Positions 1 to 8,021 of a DNA stretch of 64,000 nucleotides are shown piece by piece. Made by a program: the position numbers and the translations under genes. Origin of the DNA: JAGVSR01 sp033765145 (lineage in GTDB: Bacteria > Pseudomonadota > Alphaproteobacteria > Rhizobiales > Hyphomicrobiaceae); the NCBI GenBank assembly GCA_033765145.1, contig JANRIH010000034.1, forward strand, positions 1 to 64,000. The letters are read 5' to 3'. Every line of letters starts with the position of its first letter. Positions within the stretch are counted from its first letter, which is position 1. Below the pieces are notes generated by a model. It had not been told where the DNA came from and made no database searches. It was given only the letters and a program-made list of their open reading frames with translations.

Positions 1-173
1 CTCTCGGCGATGCCTTCGCGCCGGCAAAGCTCGGCGATCGAGACCTCGCCGCGCAGGCCGTCGAGGACGATGCGGATCTTCTCTTCGGCGGAATACTGCT
101 TGCGGGTGGCCCGTCGGATGTCTCTGACGAGACGATCGGACAGTGTCTCTGGTGGGCTGGATTTCTGTCTCAT
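1..173 (-). CDS. IS3-family transposase OrfA, N-terminal part
   Basis: This is the first 57 codons of an OrfA-type transposase subunit that runs off the left edge. The minus-strand ATG is at 173. The protein begins MRQKSSPPETLSDRL and continues with RATRKQYSAEEKIRIV and ELCRREGIAE, the helix-turn-helix DNA-binding region typical of IS3-family OrfA proteins (HTH_Tnp_1). In these elements OrfA is normally fused to the DDE catalytic OrfB by programmed -1 frameshifting, but that part is not visible here. Family assignment rests on these motifs and is fairly secure; the exact IS name is not determined. Confidence 0.75.
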   Translation of the reverse strand, partial: MRQKSSPPETLSDRLVRDIRRATRKQYSAEEKIRIVLDGLRGEVSIAELCRREGIAE

Positions 174-241
174 GCTCCACTCCTCAGGTGGTCACGATGG
201 GCCCGAAATCCTCCGTTCCTCAAGCCGCTAGTTTAGTCTCA
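1..241 (-). mobile_element. Partial IS3-family insertion sequence, one end only
   Basis: The segment carries the 5' end of an IS3-family orfA on the minus strand and about 68 bases of non-coding end sequence. Read on the minus strand, the likely terminus begins TGAGACTAAAC at 241, which fits the TG...CA ends of IS3 elements. The terminus is inferred from that dinucleotide and from where the RTX reading frame regains homology. The other end and the target duplication lie outside the window, so I cannot say whether the element is intact. It separates the RTX gene at 242-1486 from its own start. Confidence 0.7.
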
Positions 242-1486
242 CAGGGGTTGATGTCGGACACGCTGTCGAGCACGGACCAGGACGCCGGCGCCACGGCCAC
301 GTTCTCGCTAACAAACACGGCTGGCGGACGGTTCACGATCGTCGGCAACGAGATCCGCGTCGCCAACAGCGTGCTCTTGGATTTCGAGCAGAACGCCCAG
401 CATACCGTGCGCGTCCTCGTCACCGACCAGGGCGCTCTCACCACCTTCGAGGATTTCACGATCACCATCGGGGACATCAATCCCGAGAACGTCATGGGTG
501 ACCGCGCGTCCAATACGCTCGTCGGCGGCGCGGGGAGCGACGTCATCAACGGCGGGGGCGGAAACGACATTCTCCGCGGCCAGGGCGGGGATGACCGCTA
601 CTTCGTTGACGCTGCCATGGATCAGGTCATCGAGATCGCGGGCGGCGGGACGATGGACCGCGTCTTCGCGAGCGTGAATTACACGCCTGCCGCGACGGCG
701 TATGTCGAGGTGCTGTCCACGCTCAGCACGACAAGTACAGACCTGATCAATCTCACAGGCAACGCTTTCGCGAACTCCATTATCGGGAATGCGGCGGGGA
801 ACATCCTCAACGGTGGGGGCGGGGTCGACAACCTGCTCGGCTACGCGGGTAACGACACCTACATCGTCGACAACGCCGCGGATGCGATCTCCGAAACCGC
901 CGGATCCGACACGGTGCGGGCAAGCGTCAGCTACACGCTCGGCGCCGGCGATCAGATCGAACGGATCGAGACGACGAATGCGGCGCTCAACGGCGTCATC
1001 AATCTCACCGGCAACGAGTTCGGCCAGACGATCACGGGCAATGCGGGCGCGAACAGGCTCGCGGGTCTGGCCGGGTCCGACACCCTACTCGGCCTCGCAG
1101 GAAGCGACGTGCTCGCCGGCGGCACGGGCCTCGACACGTTGACAGGAGGGGCGGGGAACGACGCGTTCGTCTTCAATGTCCAGCTCATCGCCGCCAACCG
1201 CGACACGATCTCGGATTTCTCGAATGTCGGCCAGAACGACGTCTTCCATCTCGAGAATACCGGCGCGGGCCTCTTCAGCGGCCTCGCAAACGGCGCTCTC
1301 AATGCGGCCATGTTCCGCGCGAACGCGACCGGGACGGCGGGCGATGCCAACGATCGCATCATTTATAACACCACGACCGGCGCGCTCTTCTTCGACAGCA
1401 ACGGCAACGTGGAGGGCGGGTTGGTCCAGTTCGCCACGCTTTCGACGAAGCCGGTGCTGACGGCGGCCGACTTCTTCGTCATCTGA
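242..1486 (+). pseudogene. 5'-truncated RTX/cadherin-like calcium-binding protein
   Basis: The reading frame begins abruptly inside a cadherin-like repeat (TLSSTDQDAGATATFSL, then LDFEQNAQHTVRVLVTDQG). It continues through RTX nonapeptide clusters (GGAGSDVINGGGGNDILRG, GLAGSDTLLG, GGTGLDTLTGGAGNDAF) to a C-terminal type I secretion-like module (ISDF, then IIYNTTTGALFFDSNG). Such proteins are exported by ABC type I systems and fold on calcium outside the cell. The only upstream ATG in frame (143) lies inside IS sequence, so the real start has been lost to the IS insertion. A perfect 10-bp inverted repeat follows the stop. It is probably non-functional unless expressed from an IS-borne start. 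Its C-terminal module resembles that of the RTX gene at 8022-8933. Confidence 0.7.
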
Positions 1487-1493
1487 CGGCGCA

Positions 1494-1521
1494 GGGGTCT
1501 CGCGTCCGAGTGCGAGACCCC
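1494..1521. terminator. Hairpin between convergent RTX remnant and small metal-operon gene
   Basis: A perfect 10-bp inverted repeat, GGGGTCTCGC (1494-1503) and GCGAGACCCC (1512-1521), has an 8-nt loop. It sits between two convergent genes, where a bidirectional terminator is expected. There is no T-run on either side, so intrinsic termination is uncertain. Confidence 0.45.
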
Positions 1522-1527
1522 ATGTCT

Positions 1528-1773
1528 TCACTTGGAGGCCGTCGTCGGCCGGCTCGAAATCTGTCCGACGACAACCTGCGCGCCGATATGGCGATGCGGC
1601 TTCGTCGTCGCGAAACTCGCGCGTTTCGCACACGGTCCTTTGGCGCATGTTCCGAACGCCGCGATGCGCGGCTCGCCTTGTCGCCACGCGATCTCGTGCG
1701 CGATCGTCGTTTGGGCGGACAACATCGTCGCAAGAACGGCCATCGATAATTTTCTGCTCTTCATCCGCGACAT
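1528..1773 (-). CDS. Small exported protein, last gene of metal-efflux operon
   Basis: An 81-residue protein of unknown function. It starts MSRMKSRKLSMAVLATML and has a plausible signal peptide with a cleavage site after TTIA-H, followed by a short mature part with one Cys pair (GTCAKGPC) and a His motif (PHRH). The ATG at 1773 is chosen over an in-frame GTG at 1779 because an AGGGGAGAA ribosome site lies at proper distance only for the ATG. It follows the His-rich gene at 1787-2200 by 13 bases, on the same strand, and so is probably the distal gene of the efflux operon. A periplasmic metal-related role is inferred from context only; no family is recognised. Confidence 0.55.
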   Translation of the reverse strand: MSRMKSRKLSMAVLATMLSAQTTIAHEIAWRQGEPRIAAFGTCAKGPCAKRASFATTKPHRHIGAQVVVGQISSRPTTASK

Positions 1774-1786
1774 GCACACTTCTCCC

Positions 1787-2200
1787 CTATTCGAGCTTCA
1801 GGCGCGCCTGCTCGGGCGCGTGCTCTGGCATTGTCAGCGTGATGACGATCGTCGTGCCGGCTGTCGCGGTGAAGTCGCCAGTTCCCTTGAGGAAGCCGCC
1901 CGCGTCGGGCGCCAGCGCGACATCCACCTTCTTCCCGCCCGAGAGCACCGCTGCGTTCGCCTTCGCTCCCGAGACGTCCTCGGGCTTGCCGTCTTCGCCC
2001 GCGACGTAGACGGCGATTTCTCCGTCCTTCGCGACAATCTCCAGGTGATGATGCCCGCTTTCGACGACCGTGCCGCCGTGCGCGCTGACGTGTTCGTGCG
2101 GTGCGCCGTCGTGGTGGTGATCGTCCCCGGCCACGGCGGGCGAGGCATGGATGGCGACCGAAGCGAATATCGCCGCCAAGATGGACCGGTGCTGCTTCAT
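1787..2200 (-). CDS. His-rich periplasmic protein of RND metal-efflux operon
   Basis: A 137-residue exported protein. Residues 1-24 form a signal peptide ending SPAVAG. Next come a His cluster (DDHHHDGAPHEHVSAHGG, about 26-43) and ESGHHHLE, then a beta-rich domain of about 90 residues ending MPEHAPEQARLKLE. The histidines at the mature N-terminus suggest periplasmic metal binding, as a chaperone or buffer feeding the adjacent pump. It lies 22 bases after the RND permease stop and 13 bases before the next small gene, so it is cotranscribed with both. No named family is assigned. The beta-sandwich reading and the metal role are inference from composition and location. Confidence 0.7.
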   Translation of the reverse strand: MKQHRSILAAIFASVAIHASPAVAGDDHHHDGAPHEHVSAHGGTVVESGHHHLEIVAKDGEIAVYVAGEDGKPEDVSGAKANAAVLSGGKKVDVALAPDAGGFLKGTGDFTATAGTTIVITLTMPEHAPEQARLKLE

Positions 2201-2222
2201 GAGTGATCTCCTTAATTGCGGA

Positions 2223-5200
2223 TCAGTAGGCTTCCGCGAGCGACTTTTCGCGCGCGACAGTGATCAGGCGCTCCAGCGGCCGGCGGCCGAGGAGCAGGAA
2301 CAGAACCGGCGTCAGGAACGCATCGAGGATTGTCGCGGAGACAATGCCGCCGAAGATCGTGACGGCGACGGGGTGGAGGATCTCCTTGCCGGGCTCGGAG
2401 GCGCCGATAAGGAGCGGCACGAGCGCGATCGCGGCGGCGAGTGCCGTCATCAATACCGGCGTCAATCTCTCAAGGGAGCCGCGAATGATCATTTCCGGCC
2501 CGAATCGCTCGCCCTCGAATAGCACCAGATTGATATAGTGGCTTATCTTCAGGATGCCGTTCCTCGTGGCGATGCCGGCGAGCGTTACGAACCCGATGGC
2601 GCTCGCGACGGAGAAGGACTGTCCGGCGATCCAAAGGGCCGCAACAGCTCCGACGAGGGCCAGAGGCACGTTCCCCATGATGATGAGTGCGAGGATGCTC
2701 GACTGATAGCGCGAGTAGAGAACCAGGAAGATCAGGATCAGCGAAACGAGCGCCAGAAGCGCGATCAGCCGGGAGGCTTCCTCCTGGGCCTGGAACTGGC
2801 CTTCGAGGCTCGCAAAGTATCCCTGGGGCAGGGACGACCGCGCCAACTCGCTTCGAATGTCCTCGACGATGCGGGCGAGATCGGACCCGTCGGTATTGGC
2901 AAGGACCGCTATACGCCGGCGGCCGTTCTCGCGCAGGATCTGATTGGGGCCGTCGGTCTCGACGACGTCCGCGACCGAATTCAGCGGAATGCGTCCCGCA
3001 GGGCTCTCGATCAGGACCTCGCCCAGCGCACGGGTGCTGCGATCCCCGTCGCTGAGACGCAAAACGACGTCGAAGCGCTTCGACTGATCGACGATCTCCG
3101 AGACGACGCGGCCGTTCGAGAGCGTTTCGAGCGCTGCCGTTATGTCGTTCGGGTTGAGACCGTACTGCTTGGCCTTGTGGTAATCGACGCGGACCTGAAG
3201 CTGGGGGATGCGGACCTGCTTCTCAGTCTGCAAGTCTGTGATGCCGGGAACCGCTTTCAGCCGCTGCTCGAGATCGGCTGCGAGACCGCGCAGCGTGTCG
3301 TAGTCGTCGCCGTAGATCTTGAGGGCGATCCCAGCGCGGACGCCCGACAGCATGTGATCGAGACGGTGGGCGATCGGCTGGCCGACGGCAATGCTCGCCG
3401 GGAGAACGGAAAGGCGTCCGCGAATATCGGCCAGCACGTCCTCGCGGCTCCGCCGGGACGTCTCAAGATCGATGTCGAGTTCGGAGTTGTGGACGCCCTC
3501 GGCATGTTCGTCGAGTTCGGCGCGGCCCGTTCGGCGGCCGACTGAACGAACCTCGGGCACCTGGGCGACGATCGTTTCGGCGATGCGGCCGATCCGATCC
3601 GACTCCGCGAGGCTGATGCCTGGTTGCAGGATGACGCTGACCAGAACCGTGCCTTCGTTGAAGCTCGGCAGGAACGCGCGCGGAAGCAATGTGCCCGCGA
3701 CCGCAGCGGCTGCGACGGCCGCGGCAGAAAGACCGCAGACGAAAGCCGGCCGTTCGAAACTCCATGCGAGCCCCCGCGCCTGGAGCCGCTTCAGGATGCG
3801 GACAAGTGCCGTCTCGTGCTCGCCGAGCCCCTTCATCGTTGGCAAGAGCCAATAGGATAGAACCGGCGTCAGCGTCATCGAGACCAGGAGGCTCGCCATA
3901 ATCGAAACGATGAATGCGATGCCGAGCGGCGTCAGCAGGCGACCCTCGATGCCGGACAACGCGAACAACGGCAGAAAGACGAGCGCGATGATCGCGGTCG
4001 CATAGAGGATGCCGGTGCGCACTTCGATTGAGGCCGATGCGACGATATCCTCGAGCGAGCGCCGGTCGCGCCCGCCCGACGCGCGCCACTGGCCGAGGCG
4101 GCGGTGGATGTTTTCCACGTCCACGACCGCGTCGTCGACGAGCGCGCCGATCGCGATCGCGAGCCCCCCGAGTGTCATGGTGTTGATCGAGAGCCCGAGA
4201 AATTGGAAGACGATGACCGTTGTCAGGACCGAGACAGGGATCGCGACAAGCGAGATGATGGTCGTCTGCCAATTGAGCAGAAAGACGAAGAGTACGACTG
4301 CGACCACGAGCAGGGCCTCGACCAGTACGCGCTGAACGTTCTCGATCGACGTCTCGATAAAGGTCGCCTGACGGAATTGAATGTCGGTCACGCGCACGCC
4401 TGCGGGCATGACGCGCTGCAGTTCCGGCAGCATCTCTTCGATCCGATGCGTGATCGCGACCGTGTCTGCCGCCGGCTGCTTCTGGACTGCGAGGATCACG
4501 GCGGGCTTTCCATTGATGCCCGCTTCGCCGCGTTTCGTGCGTGCCGCAAAGTCCACCGTCGCGACCTGCGCGAGCGAGATGACCTGCCCGTTCCTGTAGG
4601 CAACGACGAGGTTCTTCAGGTCGTCGAGGCTCGTCGACCGGGCAATGTTGCGGATGAGATATTCGCGCGCCTTGATGTCGACGAAGCCGCCGCCGGTATT
4701 GCCGCCGAACTTCTGGATCGCGCGCTCGATCGCCTCGAAGCCGATGTCGAGACCTGCCATACGGCGGGGATCGGGAACGATACGGTACTGGCGGACCTCG
4801 CCGCCTATCGGAATCACCTGGGACACGCCCGGAACGGTCAGCAGTTGCGGGCGGATCGTGAAATCGGCGATCTCGCGCAGGCTCATGGGATCCGCGGTCT
4901 CGCTCGACATCGCGATCAGCATGATCTCGCCCATGATCGAGGAGATGGGACCCATCTGCGCCGCGACGCCGGGCGGCAACTGTTCGCGGACGAGTTGCAG
5001 ACGCTCGGCGACCTCTTGGCGTGCGCGATAGATGTCCGTCGACCAGTCGAATTCCACGTAGACGATCGAGAGACCGACGCCTGAGACCGAGCGGACGCGC
5101 GAAACGCCCGGCATTCCGTTCATCGCCGTCTCGACCGGAAACGTTACGAGAAGCTCGACTTCCTCGGGAGCCAATCCGCCGGCTTCCGTCATGAGGGTCA

Positions 5201-5339
5201 CGGTCGGGCGGTTCAAGTCGGGGAAAACATCCACGGGAAGCGTTCGCAGTGTCAGTGCGCCGTAGCCCATGAGGACGAGCGCGCCGATGAAGACGAACAG
5301 GCGGTTCGCGAGACTGCCGCGGACGATTGCATTGAACAT
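2223..5339 (-). CDS. czcA: RND efflux permease, CzcA/CusA-like heavy-metal type
   Basis: A 1038-residue inner-membrane pump of the resistance-nodulation-division superfamily, which exports its substrate by proton exchange as a trimer. The N-terminus has the first membrane helix (about 12-30) followed by LPVDVFPDLNRPTV, typical of the CzcA family. The membrane helix 4 proton-relay motif reads VDDAVVDVEN at about 401-410, with Asp402, Asp403 and Asp407. The length equals that of CzcA and CusA. It starts 12 bases after the adaptor gene stop and belongs to the minus-strand operon with two His-rich partners. Substrate metal cannot be read from sequence; the symbol marks the family, not proven cobalt-zinc-cadmium specificity. 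No outer-membrane channel gene is nearby. Confidence 0.9.
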   Translation of the reverse strand: MFNAIVRGSLANRLFVFIGALVLMGYGALTLRTLPVDVFPDLNRPTVTLMTEAGGLAPEEVELLVTFPVETAMNGMPGVSRVRSVSGVGLSIVYVEFDWSTDIYRARQEVAERLQLVREQLPPGVAAQMGPISSIMGEIMLIAMSSETADPMSLREIADFTIRPQLLTVPGVSQVIPIGGEVRQYRIVPDPRRMAGLDIGFEAIERAIQKFGGNTGGGFVDIKAREYLIRNIARSTSLDDLKNLVVAYRNGQVISLAQVATVDFAARTKRGEAGINGKPAVILAVQKQPAADTVAITHRIEEMLPELQRVMPAGVRVTDIQFRQATFIETSIENVQRVLVEALLVVAVVLFVFLLNWQTTIISLVAIPVSVLTTVIVFQFLGLSINTMTLGGLAIAIGALVDDAVVDVENIHRRLGQWRASGGRDRRSLEDIVASASIEVRTGILYATAIIALVFLPLFALSGIEGRLLTPLGIAFIVSIMASLLVSMTLTPVLSYWLLPTMKGLGEHETALVRILKRLQARGLAWSFERPAFVCGLSAAAVAAAAVAGTLLPRAFLPSFNEGTVLVSVILQPGISLAESDRIGRIAETIVAQVPEVRSVGRRTGRAELDEHAEGVHNSELDIDLETSRRSREDVLADIRGRLSVLPASIAVGQPIAHRLDHMLSGVRAGIALKIYGDDYDTLRGLAADLEQRLKAVPGITDLQTEKQVRIPQLQVRVDYHKAKQYGLNPNDITAALETLSNGRVVSEIVDQSKRFDVVLRLSDGDRSTRALGEVLIESPAGRIPLNSVADVVETDGPNQILRENGRRRIAVLANTDGSDLARIVEDIRSELARSSLPQGYFASLEGQFQAQEEASRLIALLALVSLILIFLVLYSRYQSSILALIIMGNVPLALVGAVAALWIAGQSFSVASAIGFVTLAGIATRNGILKISHYINLVLFEGERFGPEMIIRGSLERLTPVLMTALAAAIALVPLLIGASEPGKEILHPVAVTIFGGIVSATILDAFLTPVLFLLLGRRPLERLITVAREKSLAEAY

Positions 5340-5351
5340 GACGCCCTCGCC

Positions 5352-7100
5352 TCAGCGGACCTGGTTGATCAGTTCGGCACCGCGGACGACCACGCGCTCG
5401 CCGGGCTTTACTCCCGCGACCACGACGGTTCGTTCCGCGTCGAGCGGCACGGTTCGCACTTCGGCCGCCCGGAATGTTTCAGGCGTCTCCTTGATCCAGA
5501 CGTAGAGGAGTCCGCTCGTGCCGCGGACGACGGCGACGTCAGGCAGAACGATGCCGCGGACCTCTTCGGCCGAGGCAACAAGCACCTTAACCGGCGCACC
5601 GATGGCTAAGCCCTCGTGGTGGTCGCCGACGCGGAACATGAATGGCCGCGCCTGCTGGCGCAGGGCCGGCGCGCGGCCGATATAGGTCAACTGAAGGGGG
5701 TGGTTCTCCGCGTCGCGTCCGTTCGCGGCGACGATGTCGCCCTCTGCATGAAGATCGGCGCCCGTGGCCTCGACCCAGAGCCGCGCGGGGTCGACGATCT
5801 CGAACAGGGTGTCGCGTGCCGAGACGACCTGCCCGGCGCGGACATTCGCCACCGCAATGATGCCATCGACCGGGGCCTTCAGCGCCATCAGTTCGATGTC
5901 TTTCGGCGCCAGGACGCGCTGCTGCTCCTGCAGCGCGGCAAGCTCGGCTTTCGTGTCGTCGATATCGCGCTGCGCGATGACATTCTGGATCCGCGTCAGG
6001 CGCGCGAGCTTCAACTCGGCAAGTTTCAGCTTGCCTTCCACCTCGGCGCGCAACTGCTGCATCGTTCCGAGATCGGCGACGGGGATGGTCGGCGAGAGTA
6101 GCGCCAGAACTTCGCCTGCCCTGACGCGTTGCCCGACGTAGGAAATGCCCCTGTCAGCCAATTCGATCTTGCCGTCCATGGGAGCCTGGACCTGGCCTTC
6201 CGCGGAGGGATCGGGAACGACGGTTCCCATCAGCTCGCGGGTGCGCTGGACTTTCTGATCTTCGGCGGGCTCGGTCCTCACTTCGAGGAGACGCTGCGTC
6301 GGCTTAGGAAGGAAGACGCGGCCGTCGGGCAGTTTTCGTGGTGCGTTCACGGCCGGTACGGCTGGCTTCGCGACATGATCGTCGTCGCCGTGGGCCAGAG
6401 CGCCGGTCGTTCCCGCTGAGCCGAGGACAAGGACTGCGCCCAGACCGGCGACGAGGATGAGCGCCGCGGCTTGGCCTGTCGCGCCGCCGGACCTGCGGTC
6501 TTGGTTGTCACGAGTTGTTCCGGCATCGCCGTTATGTGGCCCGGCAGCCGAGACACCTCTTTCGCCACGGCGCGGAATGAGGGCGAGGGCGACCAGGAAA
6601 CCCGCCAAGAGCCCACAGGCCAGGAGCGCCCACGCCTCGGGGTGGCGGAACAGCACCAATAGATCGAACGACGATGTCGGTGCTTCGGCGGCGGGAGCCG
6701 GGATCGAAAGCGTCCCGTTCAACAGGTCGATGCTGTCGCCGGCCGTGACCGTGAACACGAGCGCCTTCGTGCCGGGCGTATCGAGCCAATCGGCGTCGAG
6801 CGCGTAGGTGCCGGGTGCGACGGACTTCGCGGTGACCGCGGCACCCTCGCCGCCCGAAACTTCGATCGTTGCACCTTCGATCGGCTCGTTGGTCGCCACG
6901 CGATCGAGATAGATGGTGAGCGTGTGGCCTTCCGCGACCGCGACCAGTTCGAAGTCCGTCCCGACGCTTTCGACGCGCGGGGCTGATGTCGCAGACACTG
7001 CCGGTGCGGCGCCGTGGTCGTCGCCGCCATGGGCTGTGGCCGGGCCTGCCCACGCTGGGGGCAGCACCAGGGCCAATACGAGAAGTGCAATGCGTAGCAT
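5352..7100 (-). CDS. czcB: RND periplasmic adaptor (CzcB-like) with extra N-terminal domain
   Basis: A 582-residue membrane-fusion protein, about 200 residues longer than common CzcB proteins. Residues 1-23 are a signal peptide, followed by HGGDDH and a beta-sandwich-like domain (about 43-134). A membrane helix follows (about 156-175), then a linker and a second hydrophobic segment (about 211-235) ending in another His-Asp cluster, HGDDDH (237-242). The HlyD-type adaptor occupies about 250-582, with barrel-sandwich halves around GQVQAPMDGKIELADRG and LKAPVDGIIAVANV flanking a coiled-coil hairpin (about 345-398). It should bridge the pump at 2223-5339 to an outer-membrane channel. The two-part architecture looks like a fusion of a membrane-anchored metal-binding module with an adaptor. 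Family is secure; the fusion interpretation is inference. Confidence 0.88.
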   Translation of the reverse strand: MLRIALLVLALVLPPAWAGPATAHGGDDHGAAPAVSATSAPRVESVGTDFELVAVAEGHTLTIYLDRVATNEPIEGATIEVSGGEGAAVTAKSVAPGTYALDADWLDTPGTKALVFTVTAGDSIDLLNGTLSIPAPAAEAPTSSFDLLVLFRHPEAWALLACGLLAGFLVALALIPRRGERGVSAAGPHNGDAGTTRDNQDRRSGGATGQAAALILVAGLGAVLVLGSAGTTGALAHGDDDHVAKPAVPAVNAPRKLPDGRVFLPKPTQRLLEVRTEPAEDQKVQRTRELMGTVVPDPSAEGQVQAPMDGKIELADRGISYVGQRVRAGEVLALLSPTIPVADLGTMQQLRAEVEGKLKLAELKLARLTRIQNVIAQRDIDDTKAELAALQEQQRVLAPKDIELMALKAPVDGIIAVANVRAGQVVSARDTLFEIVDPARLWVEATGADLHAEGDIVAANGRDAENHPLQLTYIGRAPALRQQARPFMFRVGDHHEGLAIGAPVKVLVASAEEVRGIVLPDVAVVRGTSGLLYVWIKETPETFRAAEVRTVPLDAERTVVVAGVKPGERVVVRGAELINQVR

Positions 7101-7164
7101 GTTGAGCGCTCATTCGTGCCGAAAGGGACGCGAGCGCGGACCAGGAGTTATGTTCGGGGGCGCT

Positions 7165-7752
7165 TCAGGCGCCAAGGGTCCGCGCTGTCTCAGACACGCG
7201 GGCGCTCAAATGTTGTGTGGCGCCCGCGGATGAGGCGAGGGCGCGGGGCGGTCTCAAAAGGGGATACAAAAGCGTCCCGAGCGGGATCGAGCGGCCGCGA
7301 TCGACAGACGCGTCGCGCGTGATGTCCCGCGGGCCGGGAGACGCGATCCGATCCAGCATGGCGGCCATGGAGGCACAGCACGTCGGAGGGCACTTGCAGC
7401 AGCCGTCGTGAGGCGCGTGATCGGCGTGACCGGAGCCCGGAGCTCCATGACCGGTAGCGAGCAAAGGCTGCCGGTCGCCGGCATCGGGGCATGGATTGAT
7501 TTGCTCCGAGGCGCCCGCTGTCAGTTGGGCCACACCACGGGTCGAGCCGTGATCGTGAGCGGCCTTATCTTGATGGGCCGCATTGTAGTGGTGGTGGCCT
7601 GCGCCGCCCGGCATCTCGTCCGAGCCAACGACGGCAGACTTCTCGAGCGCGTGTTGGAGATGGACCTTCGTCGCGGCGAACGCCAAGGCATTGCCGCAGC
7701 TCAGCGCTGCGACCAAGACCATTGCCAGAACACGCGTCAGCGATCGACCCAT
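7165..7752 (-). CDS. His/Cys-rich exported protein heading metal-efflux operon
   Basis: A 195-residue protein with a signal peptide (about 1-27, ending LAFAA). The mature part is His-rich, with GGAGHHHYNAAHQ, AAHDHG and HADHAPHDG, and a dense cysteine cluster CCKCPPTCC at about 118-126. The C-terminal region is basic with a short hydrophobic stretch (LGTLLYPLLRPP). The layout resembles small DUF2946-like metal-associated proteins, but I do not claim membership. It is the first gene on the minus strand, 64 bases before the adaptor, so it probably heads the operon. Periplasmic metal sensing or buffering is an inference from residue content. The ORF is convincing because its codon use and location match its neighbours. 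Confidence 0.65.
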   Translation of the reverse strand: MGRSLTRVLAMVLVAALSCGNALAFAATKVHLQHALEKSAVVGSDEMPGGAGHHHYNAAHQDKAAHDHGSTRGVAQLTAGASEQINPCPDAGDRQPLLATGHGAPGSGHADHAPHDGCCKCPPTCCASMAAMLDRIASPGPRDITRDASVDRGRSIPLGTLLYPLLRPPRALASSAGATQHLSARVSETARTLGA

Positions 7753-7853
7753 GAATTTAGAGCCTCAGTTCGCGGTGGCCGTCAAGCCTCGGCCGGGACT
7801 GCCGATGGCTTAATCGCCAACATATTGAATTTGTGTCTAGATTTTATGTCGTC

Positions 7854-7880
7854 GATTTCGATGAAATAAAGGTCGAAATC
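7854..7880. promoter_or_regulatory. Inverted repeat between metal operon and RTX gene
   Basis: GATTTCGA (7854-7861) and TCGAAATC (7873-7880) form a perfect 8-bp inverted repeat whose arms are 19 bp apart centre to centre, about two helix turns. It lies in an AT-rich stretch of the 269-base region between the divergent starts at 7752 and 8022. This fits a dimeric regulator site. No regulator gene is adjacent and the target promoter is not identified. Confidence 0.4.
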
Positions 7881-8021
7881 CGGCGTTCTCCCTGCCGGGC
7901 GCAGGCGTTTGTCGCCCGCAAATTGCCCGCTGCAGGGGGCGAAAACACACGGATCGCGCCGTCAGGAGCGGTTTAGAGGCTCGGATACTCGTATTCGATA
8001 ATTGAACAACGGAGATCGACA

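Noticed and set aside
143..241. ATG at 143 as true start of the first RTX gene
   Set aside because: The first 33 codons lie in the IS end, antisense to OrfA, and do not resemble any secretion or cadherin sequence.
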